This document shows, piece by piece, positions 32,455-39,601 of a stretch of 64,000 nt of DNA. The position numbers and the translations under genes are program-made. The notes under the pieces were generated by a model that was not told where the DNA came from, ran no database searches, and worked only from the letters and a program-made list of their open reading frames with translations. Origin of the DNA: Streptomyces musisoli (GTDB taxonomy: Bacteria > Actinomycetota > Actinomycetes > Streptomycetales > Streptomycetaceae); NCBI RefSeq assembly GCF_016741855.1, contig NZ_JAERRH010000008.1, positions 248,001 to 312,000 on the forward strand. The letters run 5' to 3'. How positions within the stretch are numbered: the stretch's first letter is position 1; each line of letters starts with the position of its first letter.

Positions 32455-32738
32455 GAGGCGCCGCCCTTCCTGGTGATCGGGGTGTAGTAGCGGGCGTTCG
32501 GCTCGTCGTGGAGACGCAGATGACCCTGCCGGGCGCGGCGAGAGAGGAACGCGCGGGCGTCCTCGCGGTAGAGGCGGCGGCCATACCGGACGGCGTAGAG
32601 CTGCTGCACGCGGGCGGTTGTCCACTGCCCGCCCCAGTTGCGGATGGCGGTGTCGAGGGTGCGATCCCAGTCCGGCGGCCACCCGGGGGCCGGGCCGGCG
32701 GCCGGGGCCTGAGCCCCGGCCTGCGCGACGGTCGTCAT
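32451..32738 (-). CDS. Winged-helix-like early protein
   Basis: 95 aa from ATG 32738. Disordered Ala/Pro start, then WDRTLDTAIRNWGGQWTTAR and EDARAFLSRRARQGHLRLHD, a winged-helix-like pattern ending in ARYYTP. Probably DNA-binding; related in style to the 79-aa gene at 32995. Confidence 0.55.
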   Translation of the reverse strand: MTTVAQAGAQAPAAGPAPGWPPDWDRTLDTAIRNWGGQWTTARVQQLYAVRYGRRLYREDARAFLSRRARQGHLRLHDEPNARYYTPITRKGGAS

Positions 32739-32998
32739 CAGGCGGTCTGTCCCTTCGGTTTCGGCTTCCACACGCCAGCGGTCTCGGCCCACGCGTGGAA
32801 GTCCTCCAGCGGCATCCCGCCCGCGTCGGCCGCGTGGTCGTTCAGCGCGGTCGCGGCGGCGGTGGCGAGCTGGGCGTGCGCAAGCGCCTCGGCGGCGAGC
32901 GCGGCACCTACGGCCGGGTCGGCGCCGTCCCCGTAGGTGAAGCGGTGGGCCATGCCGAGGAGGCGCTCGGCCTCGCGGTAGTGCTCGGGGCCGGTCAT
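32738..32998 (-). CDS. 86-aa helical protein, conserved in actinomycete phages
   Basis: ATG 32998. EHYREAERLLGMAHRFTYGD and AEALAHAQLATAAATALND form two helices, with MPLEDFHAWAETAGVW at the end. Such proteins recur in Streptomyces prophage early operons (from memory); no known function. Confidence 0.6.
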   Translation of the reverse strand: MTGPEHYREAERLLGMAHRFTYGDGADPAVGAALAAEALAHAQLATAAATALNDHAADAGGMPLEDFHAWAETAGVWKPKPKGQTA

Positions 32999-33234
32999 GA
33001 GCGGCCGTCCTCTCCAGTGGTCGTGGGGAAGTAGGTGCGGCGGCCGGCGGTCTCAACGGCGGTCAGGAACCCACGCGAGGACAGAGCCCGCAGGTCCTTC
33101 CGCGCGGTGTTCCGGCCGGCCGTGCCCCACGGGCTGGCCGCGAGGATCTGCGCGGCGCGCTGCGTGGTGATCGGGGCGGTCTCACGCTGTATGGCGGCGA
33201 GCAGCCAACCGCGGCGGGTGATCGTGTCCGGCAT
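32995..33234 (-). CDS. 79-aa winged-helix protein
   Basis: ATG 33234 (TGATG overlap). RRGWLLAAIQRETAPITTQR, ILAASPWGTAGRNTARKDLR and LSSRGFLTAVETAGRRTYF form helix, recognition helix and wing of a winged helix. Small regulator or replication accessory; target unknown. Confidence 0.6.
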   Translation of the reverse strand: MPDTITRRGWLLAAIQRETAPITTQRAAQILAASPWGTAGRNTARKDLRALSSRGFLTAVETAGRRTYFPTTTGEDGRS

Positions 33235-33776
33235 CAGCTGGCGTCCTTCCGGTCGAGATTCGGCAGGCACTCGTGACGGGCGGCCATGGCCACGAGGTCG
33301 AGGAGCGAGCGGGGGCCGGTGCCCTGCGCGCCGATCGCGCCGCAGGTCCGGCACCGGTACTCCCCGGCCACGCCGTGGCTGCCGTCGCTGGTGCTGATCA
33401 CTGCTTCAAAGTCCTGGAGCAGCCACCCGGCGGCACCCGCGTGCTCGCGGCCGGTGCCGTACCCGGAGCGGTAGACCGGGTCCGTCTCGGCGTCCGCGAC
33501 GGCCATCACGGCGCGGGCGAACCGCTCACGGTCGTCCCGGCGCTCCAGCTGCGCGTACGTGTCGGCCTCGCGCAGGGCGGTGATGTACCGCTCGATCCGC
33601 TCGGCGGGGTACGCGCAGTCGCGGCTGCCGGCGACTGTCGGCCGGCTGCTCTGCTCCCGTGCGTCGTCCCGCTCGGCGTCGTACTGCGCGAGCAGGTCCC
33701 GAGCGATGGCGTTCGGCTCGGCACTGTCGGCGTAGTAGACGCGGAGCGCGCGCTCGATGACGTCGCGGATGCTCAT
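33234..33776 (-). CDS. Unidentified early protein with zinc ribbon
   Basis: 180 aa from ATG 33776 (ATGA). Starts with a helix (IRDVIERALRVYYADSAEPN) common to many Streptomyces phage early proteins. Near the end CRTCGAIGAQGTGPRS with HEC gives a Cys2-His-Cys-type zinc site. Function unknown. Confidence 0.5.
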   Translation of the reverse strand: MSIRDVIERALRVYYADSAEPNAIARDLLAQYDAERDDAREQSSRPTVAGSRDCAYPAERIERYITALREADTYAQLERRDDRERFARAVMAVADAETDPVYRSGYGTGREHAGAAGWLLQDFEAVISTSDGSHGVAGEYRCRTCGAIGAQGTGPRSLLDLVAMAARHECLPNLDRKDAS

Positions 33777-33886
33777 CGGCGGCCCCGCTTCCAGCGGATC
33801 ACCAGCGTCGGCGCGTCGCACCAGCAGTAGATGAGGAAGACGCTCAAGACGACGGCCACCCACAGCAGCCACTCGATGCCGGTCAC
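33773..33886 (-). CDS. 37-aa single-pass membrane peptide
   Basis: GTG 33886 to TGA 33775-33773, overlapping both neighbours (GTGA and ATGA). Reads VTGIEWLLWVAVVLSVFLIY then CWCDAPTLVIRWKRGRR. One membrane helix with a basic inner tail. Supported by exact coupling on both sides. Confidence 0.55.
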   Translation of the reverse strand: MTGIEWLLWVAVVLSVFLIYCWCDAPTLVIRWKRGRR

Positions 33887-34431
33887 TCGTCGGCCCCCTC
33901 GTCGTACTCGGAGTCCAGCTCCAGGACTGTGACGATGTAGCCGGTGGTGGACTCCTCGTTCTGGCCGGCGGTGACCATCAGCTCGGCGACGCGGTCCTCG
34001 TCGTCCGCGATCCAGTCGAAGGCGAGGGTGGTACCCGTCGGCCAGGAGTGGCGCTCCGTCGCCTCGCAGTGGGCGCGGGCGGCGGCCTCGGTTCCGTAGT
34101 GGCCGAGGGTGATCCCGGAGTCCGGGTGCTCGGCGCGGAACACGGTGGTCGGCGCGGCCTCACGGGCCTGGGCGTCCCGGTCGGCGTTGAGCAGCGCGAC
34201 CAAGTAGTCCACCAGCAGGGGGTCAACGGAGATCACCGGGTCCGGGCAGCAGCTGTACACCGAGCCGTCCGTCCGCTCGTGGCCCTCGTCGGTGCACACC
34301 GGAGCGATGGCATCCGGCGCGGCGGTGACCGCATCGCCGTCGAACGCGGGGCGCCACTCGGGCAGCGCGGCCCCGGTGGTCTGGAGCAGCAGCGCGGTAG
34401 CCGCACGCCGGGCGTCGGCGAGGCCGCTCAT
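33883..34431 (-). CDS. Unidentified early protein
   Basis: 182 aa, ATG 34431. Acidic overall. Contains CTDEGHERTDGSVYSCCPD (possible metal site), a helical stretch DPLLVDYLVALLNADRDAQA, and a C-terminal beta segment ending in an acidic tail. No family recognised. Confidence 0.5.
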   Translation of the reverse strand: MSGLADARRAATALLLQTTGAALPEWRPAFDGDAVTAAPDAIAPVCTDEGHERTDGSVYSCCPDPVISVDPLLVDYLVALLNADRDAQAREAAPTTVFRAEHPDSGITLGHYGTEAAARAHCEATERHSWPTGTTLAFDWIADDEDRVAELMVTAGQNEESTTGYIVTVLELDSEYDEGADE

Positions 34432-34808
34432 GCCGCCACCGCCGCACGAATCTCCGGCATGACCGACTCACCCGTCACCTGCACCACCGACACGAACACC
34501 GGCACCGCCGGCACCCGCGGCGAGTCGGTCCACGTCGACGTGTGCAGCGTCCACACCGTCTGGCCCGACGGCAGGTCGACCGTGGTGATCGTGCCGCCCA
34601 TGACGTCCAGCCACGCGGCGAGGACGTCCATGTCGGTGGCGGACACGAGGACCGCGTCCGGCGTGGCCTGGAACGCGACGTGCAGGGTGGGCAGCGCCTT
34701 GACCGCGGTGGTCACGTCGTACGCCGTCTCGTTGCGACGCCGGGCGGCCTGCCGGTCGTGAAAGCTCAGGTGCTGCACGACGGGTGGGGTCTGGAATGAT
34801 GTGCCCAT
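34428..34808 (-). CDS. Unidentified early protein
   Basis: 126 aa, ATG 34808, stop overlapping the next start. Mixed alpha/beta with several strands (PDAVLVSATDMDVLAAWLDV, GQTVWTLHTSTWTDSP, PVFVSVVQVTGESV). First gene of the long overlapping early block. No family recognised. Confidence 0.5.
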   Translation of the reverse strand: MGTSFQTPPVVQHLSFHDRQAARRRNETAYDVTTAVKALPTLHVAFQATPDAVLVSATDMDVLAAWLDVMGGTITTVDLPSGQTVWTLHTSTWTDSPRVPAVPVFVSVVQVTGESVMPEIRAAVAA

Positions 34809-34900
34809 CGGGGCCTCTCTTTCGGATCTTGTAGGGGCGCCGGTCGGGGGCTGCTCGGGCCGGGAAGCTGAGAGCGGCCCTTCGGCGCGTCAGGGGGAGG

Positions 34901-35134
34901 TCAGGCGGTGAGCCGCTGCTCGCTGCGCTCGGCCATCCATGCCTGGACCGCCGCGAGGTCGAAGCGCCGGCCGCGGAAAGCGGTCGGCTCTACCGGGCAG
35001 CCGGCCTTGACCCACTCGTTCACCGTCCAGTTCGAGACCCCGTAGCGGGCCATCAGCTGTGCGGTGGTCAGGAGCGGGGAGAGCCCGGTGGGGGCGAGGA
35101 TCTCGGTGCGCTCAGCGAGGGTCTGAGTCGCCAT
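34901..35134 (-). CDS. Excisionase-like helix-turn-helix protein
   Basis: 77 aa. LLTTAQLMARYGVSNWTVNE and GCPVEPTAFRGRRFDLAAVQ followed by AWM are the HTH_17/excisionase layout (recognition helix then wing). It follows the Cro-like gene with 6 nt between them. As the prophage carries a tyrosine integrase, this is the best candidate for its Xis, though it lies 1.5 kb away and could instead be a general regulator. Confidence 0.6.
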   Translation of the reverse strand: MATQTLAERTEILAPTGLSPLLTTAQLMARYGVSNWTVNEWVKAGCPVEPTAFRGRRFDLAAVQAWMAERSEQRLTA

Positions 35135-35140
35135 GGGGGT

Positions 35141-35419
35141 TCACCTTTCCACTGTGTCAGTAGAAACTGAGGGCGTGAGGAAGTGGTCGTTGACGGGTTC
35201 GCCGAGCGCCGCGGCGATGAGTCGCGCCGTGCGCTCGCGGCATCGGTCCGCGCCGTACTTGCCGCGGCCGGTGATCTTGATGATGGTCCCGAGACTGACC
35301 CCCCTCCCGCTCGCGTCGACCCCCTTGGTCTTGGCGGCGAGTGCGGCTTGGGTCAGCCCGCGACGCCTCATTGCGTCCCGGAGTGGCTGGCCCGCGCCCT
35401 TGCGGATCAGGTCGGTCAT
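35141..35419 (-). CDS. Cro-like XRE regulator
   Basis: 92 aa from ATG 35419. DAMRRRGLTQAALAAKTKGV is the start of a Cro/C1 helix-turn-helix. It faces the repressor gene across a ~270-nt operator region, the classic lytic/lysogenic switch layout, and is first in the early operon. Confidence 0.65.
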   Translation of the reverse strand: MTDLIRKGAGQPLRDAMRRRGLTQAALAAKTKGVDASGRGVSLGTIIKITGRGKYGADRCRERTARLIAAALGEPVNDHFLTPSVSTDTVER

Positions 35420-35470
35420 GTGCGCCTCACGCGTTCGGTAGTCCCTGTCCGGCACCGCGGGGTGCCGTTG

Positions 35471-35667
35471 ACACATTTCTACTGTGTCAGTGTCAGTGAG
35501 GTCAAGTGAGTGTCAGTGAGTGTTGATGAGCGATACGTGCGTGTGGCATATTTCGAACGGACGTTCTAGAGGTGTGGCATATGCCGAGCACAACGGCGCG
35601 TAACGGGGAGGTCGCGCGCTGCGTGTGAAACCCGCCACGCTTCTACTTTGGCTTGCAAAAGTAGAAG
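35471..35667. promoter_or_regulatory. Immunity operator region between Cro-like and repressor genes
   Basis: The 270-nt divergent gap is comparatively AT-rich. CTTCTACTTT (35640-35649) and AAAGTAGAAG (35658-35667) form a perfect 10-bp inverted repeat 22 nt before the repressor start. The half-site TTCTACT recurs at 35477-35483, and its complement (AGTAGAA) occurs at 35160-35166 inside the Cro-like gene. ACTGTGTCAGT is repeated at 35151-35161 and 35481-35491. TCAGTGAG occurs at 35493 and 35513, and in inverse at the integrase-att region. Confidence 0.55.
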
Positions 35668-35688
35668 ATCACCGAGCATGCTTGCCCC

Positions 35689-36060
35689 GTGGACAAGCCG
35701 GAGCGCACCGAAGATCTGGCGCAGCTTCTCGCACGACTCAAGGATCATTACCGAGTCACAGACAGCGAGATCGCGCGCCGCATCGGCGTTGCCCCTGCCA
35801 CTGTGAACAGCTGGGTCCACCGCAAGCGCGGCGGCGGCCGAGGCCCGAAGCGCGAAGCGCTGTCCGCGCTCGCCCGCGAGTTCCCCGCCTTCAGCGAGGC
35901 CGAGATTTTCCGCGCCGCCGGCCGCCAGTCCCCCGGCCCTCTCAGCACCGAGGCCGAGGCCCGCATCCTGGAGCTATACCGCGGCCTCACCGCGGAACAG
36001 CAGCGGATCACCGAGGCGCAGCTGCGCGCCCTGCATGATCTGAATCGGACGGGGCAGTAG
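35689..36060 (+). CDS. Prophage repressor (XRE family)
   Basis: 123 aa from GTG 35689. VTDSEIARRIGVAPATVNSW (about residues 22-41) is a Cro/C1-type helix-turn-helix preceded by a charged helix. The C-terminal ~60 residues (LSTEAEARILELYRGLTAEQ) may dimerise; no LexA-like protease domain is present. Divergent from the Cro-like gene and followed by a terminator, so it is the likely immunity repressor. Confidence 0.7.
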   Translation: MDKPERTEDLAQLLARLKDHYRVTDSEIARRIGVAPATVNSWVHRKRGGGRGPKREALSALAREFPAFSEAEIFRAAGRQSPGPLSTEAEARILELYRGLTAEQQRITEAQLRALHDLNRTGQ

Positions 36061-36118
36061 GCAACCCGGCACGCCCGTCGTGAGTCTCCGCTAACTGGAC
36101 TCGCTCACTCCTAGTGAG

Positions 36119-36153
36119 TTTTCGGCAACCACTTGTTCAACAGTGGTCGAAAA
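36119..36153. terminator. Terminator after the repressor
   Basis: TTTTCG (36119-36124) and ACCACT (36128-36133) pair with AGTGGT (36142-36147) and CGAAAA (36148-36153) around a 3-nt bulge. The A/T ends give the look of a Rho-independent terminator, 58 nt past the repressor stop. Confidence 0.6.
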
Positions 36154-36243
36154 TTCCACCATCCAGGGGTACGGTCGGACGTGCTGCCGATGTCCTCCCC
36201 CGTCGGCGACAGGTCCCTTTTACCTGCGCATCCGGGGGTACGC

Positions 36244-36492
36244 ATGTGCGTCCGCATCAGCTTCGCTCCGCCCGACACCGCTCCTGCCTTCGATGCCGAT
36301 GAGCGAGTGATCACCGTCCCCAGTGACCTCACCCCTGCACATACCGTCACCCTCGTCCGCGCCATCCTTCGGGAACTGGTCGTCCCTCAGCCCGAGTTCG
36401 GTGCAGTCTGCTGGTGCGGGGCCACCGTCGACCTGAGGCCCCGCGTACCCGGACAGCGGAGGACTGAGCAGGTGGTGAAGCATGGGGCGTAA
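36244..36492 (+). CDS. Small protein preceding the integrase, unidentified
   Basis: 82 aa from ATG 36244, with GGGGG 5 nt upstream. MCVRISFAPPDTAPAFDADE, then a helical segment (AHTVTLVRAILRELVVP) and CWCG. It overlaps the integrase start by 11 nt. Homologous-looking proteins precede integrases in other Streptomyces elements; perhaps a recombination accessory. Confidence 0.55.
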   Translation: MCVRISFAPPDTAPAFDADERVITVPSDLTPAHTVTLVRAILRELVVPQPEFGAVCWCGATVDLRPRVPGQRRTEQVVKHGA

Positions 36493-37762
36493 GGCCTCGA
36501 ACAATCCGCGGCAGCTGCGGCAGAAGACATGCGGTTGCCCGAAGTGCATGGAGGCGTACCCGCCCGAGCAGCACGGCGAGCGCAACAGGCGCCGAGACTG
36601 CATCGGATCGTGGCAGGCCCGCTACCGCGACCCGGACGGCCGGCAGAAGCAGAAGTGCTTCCCGATCTCCGAGGGCGGCAAGCGCGCTGCCGAGGCGTTC
36701 CTCGATGAGGTCCGCACCCGCGTACGGAAGCGGACGTACGCCGACCCGAAGCGCGGCGAGATCACCCTCGCGCAGTGGTGGGACCTGTGGTGGCCGGCTC
36801 AGCCGAAGAAGGCCGTCACGACGACGAACAGGAAGCTGTCGAACTGGCGGGCCCACATCGAGCCGAAGTGGGGCCGGTGGCGGCTGTGCGACCTGGAGTT
36901 CATCGAGCTTCAGAAGTGGATCACGACCGAGGTGAAGGGGCACCACACCCGGAAGAAAGTGCTGGAGCTGCTGTCCGGGATGCTGCGCGACGCCGTACGG
37001 GACGGCAAACGCATCCCGTTCAACCCGGCCGCCGAGGTCCAGCTCGAAGCACCACCGAAGAAGGACGCCGAGGACACCCGGCCGCCGACCCGGGAACAGT
37101 GCGCGCTGATCCGGCAGCACGTCGGCATCTGGTACCGGCCGCTGGTGGTGTTCCTCGAAGAGACCGGTCTGCGCTGGGGTGAGGCCACCGGCCTGCGCTG
37201 GGCTCACGTCGACCTGGAGGCTAAGCACCTCAGAGTGAAGGAAGTGCTCACCGAGGACAAGGGCCGGCTGCTGAGGAAGGCCGCGCCGAAGAGCGTGGCC
37301 GGCTTCCGTACGGTGCCGCTCACCCCGGAGGCGATCGAAGCGGTACAGACGATGGCCGCGCGCTTCAAGCCGGTCGACACCGTCTCGCCCATCGGTGACG
37401 GCCGCGAGATGCACCCTGAGGAACTCGTGTTCCGCGGGCCGAACGGTGGCTGCCTGACCCGGCACAACTTCCGGCGGACGTGGATCCCGGCGATTCAGGC
37501 GGCCGGCCTGGCCCGGAAGGTCGTGAACGAGGAGACGAAGCGGACCGAGTGGTGGCCGCGGGTACACGATCTGCGGCACGTGTTCGCCACGCGCCTGAAG
37601 GATCTCGGCGTCCCTGAGAAGGACGTCCAGACGGTGATGGGCCACGACCGCGGCAGCAAGGTGACGTGGCTGTACCAGCACAGTGCCGAGGATGTGGCAG
37701 CTCAGGTGCTCGCGGTGATGGCGCCGGAGAGGCCGGCTGTTCGAATGCTGAAGGCGGTGTGA
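36482..37762 (+). CDS. Prophage tyrosine integrase
   Basis: 426 aa. Catalytic residues: Arg231 (GLRWGE), HDLRH with His362 and Arg365, GH at 387-388, Tyr398 in TWLYQHS. Residues 87-180 form a SAM-like core-binding domain. The N-terminus has a cysteine cluster (C17, C19, C22, C40) before the arm-binding region, seen in a subset of actinobacterial integrases. It points toward the att core 159 nt downstream, with arm-site-like repeats between. Confidence 0.9.
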   Translation: MGRKASNNPRQLRQKTCGCPKCMEAYPPEQHGERNRRRDCIGSWQARYRDPDGRQKQKCFPISEGGKRAAEAFLDEVRTRVRKRTYADPKRGEITLAQWWDLWWPAQPKKAVTTTNRKLSNWRAHIEPKWGRWRLCDLEFIELQKWITTEVKGHHTRKKVLELLSGMLRDAVRDGKRIPFNPAAEVQLEAPPKKDAEDTRPPTREQCALIRQHVGIWYRPLVVFLEETGLRWGEATGLRWAHVDLEAKHLRVKEVLTEDKGRLLRKAAPKSVAGFRTVPLTPEAIEAVQTMAARFKPVDTVSPIGDGREMHPEELVFRGPNGGCLTRHNFRRTWIPAIQAAGLARKVVNEETKRTEWWPRVHDLRHVFATRLKDLGVPEKDVQTVMGHDRGSKVTWLYQHSAEDVAAQVLAVMAPERPAVRMLKAV

Positions 37763-37768
37763 GGCCGG

Positions 37769-37904
37769 ATGCCACGCGGATGCCACATGGATGCCACAAC
37801 ACCCCCTCACTGATCCTCACTGACACTCACTGATACCTGTTTGCACTGGTCACGCCCCCGCGAATCGAGACTCATCGAGACTCACTCAGTCTCACCGAGA
37901 CTCA
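37769..37904. repeat. Integrase arm-site-like repeat arrays
   Basis: Three families of short direct repeats lie between integrase and att core: ATGCCAC at 37769, 37780 and 37791 (11-bp period); CTCACTGA at 37806, 37816 and 37826 (10-bp period); GAGACTCA at 37867, 37877 and 37897 (10- and 20-bp spacing). The helical phasing fits binding sites for integrase arm domains or Xis. Confidence 0.6.
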
Positions 37905-37920
37905 CGGACGATGAACGTTT

Positions 37921-37964
37921 TCTCCTAAAGCGGGTGTCGCAGGTTCGAATCCTGCCGGGGGCAC
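37921..37964. other. Attachment site copy 1 (3' half of tRNA-Arg(CCU)), prophage/AICE junction
   Basis: A 44-bp sequence identical to 50980-51023. It contains anticodon loop CTCCTAA (anticodon CCU), 3' anticodon stem AGCGG, T-arm GCAGG-TTCGAAT-CCTGC and acceptor strand CGGGGGC plus A; here CCA follows. No matching 5' half (expected start GCCCCCG) lies upstream, so this is an attachment-site remnant, not a working tRNA. Confidence 0.85.
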
Positions 37965-37969
37965 CAGGG

Positions 37970-38005
37970 AAAACGGCCCGGACCGATCAAGGTTCGGGCC
38001 GTTTT
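37970..38005. terminator. Bidirectional terminator beside the att core
   Basis: A 15-bp stem with one G-T pair: AAAACGGCCCGGACC (37970-37984), loop GATCAA, GGTTCGGGCCGTTTT (37991-38005). It lies between the convergent integrase genes and looks like a normal tRNA terminator carried in on the AICE. Confidence 0.75.
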
Positions 38006-38025
38006 GACGGCACCATTTGACGGCA
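38004..38025. repeat. AICE end repeat, left (two TTGACGGCA)
   Basis: TTGACGGCA at 38004-38012 and 38017-38025, 13 bp apart. The same pair with the same spacing and orientation occurs near the right AICE end (50862, 50875). Candidate arm-binding sites of the AICE integrase. Confidence 0.65.
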
Positions 38026-38033
38026 GTCGCCTC

Positions 38034-39182
38034 TCAGGCGGCGGGCAGACGGCGCTTGAGCAGCCGATCCATGTGGCTGATCGCCTCCCGTTGGGTGTCG
38101 TGCACGACGTGCGTGTACACGTCCATGGTGATGCTGATCTGGCTGTGTCCCAGGATCTCCATGATGACGCGCGGTGCCACGCCGGCCGCCGTCAGCAGCG
38201 TGGCGCAGCCGTGCCGCGCATCGTGCAGCCGAACCACCCGCAGCCCCGCATCGGCCGCGACCCGTGTGAAGGACCGGTAGACGTTCCGCGGCTCGACCGG
38301 TCGGCCGTTCCGCGTGGCGAAGACGTAGCCGGTCTCCGACCAGGCGACGCCCGTGCGCGCGAACGCCTCGCGCTGCCTCAGTCGGTGCCAGCGCAGGGGC
38401 GCGATGCACAGCGCGGGCATCGGCACCACTCGGCTCCGGCGGCTCTTGGGGTCGTCGTCGTACAGGGTGCCCCTACGGCGCTGAGTCTGCTGTCGGACGT
38501 GCAGGACGCGGTTATCCAGGTCCATGTCGGACCAACGCAGGCCTACCAGCTCACCGCGGCGCAGGCCCATAGCAACGGCCAGCACGAACGCCGCGTATAG
38601 CGGGTCTCGGCGAGCAGCCTCCAGGAAGGACAGCGTCTCTTCCAGAGTCCACGGCCGGATCTCCCGCTGCTTCACTCGCGGTGGCTCGACCAGCGACGCG
38701 ACATTCCGGGTGATCAATTCTTCCCGCACGGCCGCCGTGAGCGCTGTGCGCAGCACCCGGTGCGCTTCCTTCGCGGTCGCGGCCGTGTGGGCGTTCTGCA
38801 CTCGGGTGATGAAGCGGCGCACGTCAGCAACGCTCAACGATTCCAGCCGCTTTGTACCCAACAGGGGCACAAGGTAAATGCGCACGTGTGCTTCGTACTT
38901 GTCGTACGTGCTGAGCTTGCGACGTGGCTCGATGTAGTGCTCCAGCCAGTACGGCAACCACTCGGAGAGCTTGGCGGAACGGGTTGGCGTCGGGATGCCT
39001 TGGCGGTCACGGCGCACCAACTCCTGACGCTTGGTGTCGCACTCCTCCCACGTGCTGCCGTAGACGGTCTTGCGCTTGCGTGTGCCGTCGGGCTGGGGAA
39101 CGTACACCCGCGCTTCGTAACGGCCGTCCTTGCGCTGCCAGATGCTGCCAGCGCCGTTGGGGTTCCTTTTACGGGGGGCCAT
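38034..39182 (-). CDS. int: AICE tyrosine integrase
   Basis: 382 aa. Arg208 in MGLRRGE, HDARH with His320 and Arg323, GH at 345-346, and Tyr356 (DVYTHV) form the catalytic set. Residues ~1-60 are an AP2-like arm-binding domain (GSIWQRKDGRYEARVYV), then a core-binding domain. It belongs to the pSAM2-Int-like group that inserts into tRNA 3' ends. Stop is 69 nt from the att core. It overlaps xis (TGATG). Confidence 0.9.
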   Translation of the reverse strand: MAPRKRNPNGAGSIWQRKDGRYEARVYVPQPDGTRKRKTVYGSTWEECDTKRQELVRRDRQGIPTPTRSAKLSEWLPYWLEHYIEPRRKLSTYDKYEAHVRIYLVPLLGTKRLESLSVADVRRFITRVQNAHTAATAKEAHRVLRTALTAAVREELITRNVASLVEPPRVKQREIRPWTLEETLSFLEAARRDPLYAAFVLAVAMGLRRGELVGLRWSDMDLDNRVLHVRQQTQRRRGTLYDDDPKSRRSRVVPMPALCIAPLRWHRLRQREAFARTGVAWSETGYVFATRNGRPVEPRNVYRSFTRVAADAGLRVVRLHDARHGCATLLTAAGVAPRVIMEILGHSQISITMDVYTHVVHDTQREAISHMDRLLKRRLPAA

Positions 39183-39382
39183 CAGGCTGCGTTCTCCTCG
39201 ATCTGTGCCTGAATGAAGGCGCGCAGGCTGTCGGGGGCAACGCGGCGTGCGCGCCCGACGGTGAAGCTCGCCAACTCACGGGATCGGATGAGGTCATAGA
39301 CCTTGCTGCGGCTCAGCCGCAGGGCGGTCATCACTTCGGGGACGGTGAGGGCTTCGGGGGCTGCGGGCATGGCGGTGCGCAC
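39182..39382 (-). CDS. xis: AICE excisionase
   Basis: 66 aa from GTG 39382, chosen because AGGAGG lies 6 nt upstream. ALTVPEVMTALRLSRSKVYD then LIRSRELASFTVGRARRV is the HTH_17 excisionase fold. Directly upstream of and overlapping int, as in pSAM2-type AICEs, so both are coexpressed for excision. Confidence 0.85.
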   Translation of the reverse strand: MRTAMPAAPEALTVPEVMTALRLSRSKVYDLIRSRELASFTVGRARRVAPDSLRAFIQAQIEENAA

Positions 39383-39424
39383 GACGAACCTCCTGGGATA
39401 CGGGGGCGTCCACGGCCCCCTTCT

Positions 39425-39601
39425 GGAAAGTCCGCTACTTCCGCTACCGCCGCTACCTCCCAGGTCAGAGGGCCTGTCGGAGGTAGCGGATGGGGTAGCG
39501 GTAGCGGATGGGTAGCGGCAAGCACGACGGCTTGCCGCTACCGCATTGACGCAGCTCAGACCGTGTTTTCGGTGCCGGGTAGCGGAAGTAGCGGACTTTC
39601 C
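39425..39601. repeat. Iteron and inverted-repeat region, candidate AICE origin
   Basis: A 24-bp perfect inverted repeat (39425-39448 and 39578-39601, core CCGCTACTTCCGCTACC) frames the region. Inside are many GTAGCGG / CCGCTAC copies and a 13-bp hairpin: GGTAGCGGCAAGC (39511-39523), 6-nt loop, GCTTGCCGCTACC (39530-39542). It lies between xis and the replication genes; the right part overlaps the DUF3631 gene's 3' end. Confidence 0.65.

Noticed and set aside
37921..37966. Functional tRNA-Arg gene
   Set aside because: Only the 3' half is present; no complementary acceptor (GCCCCCG) or D-arm lies upstream.
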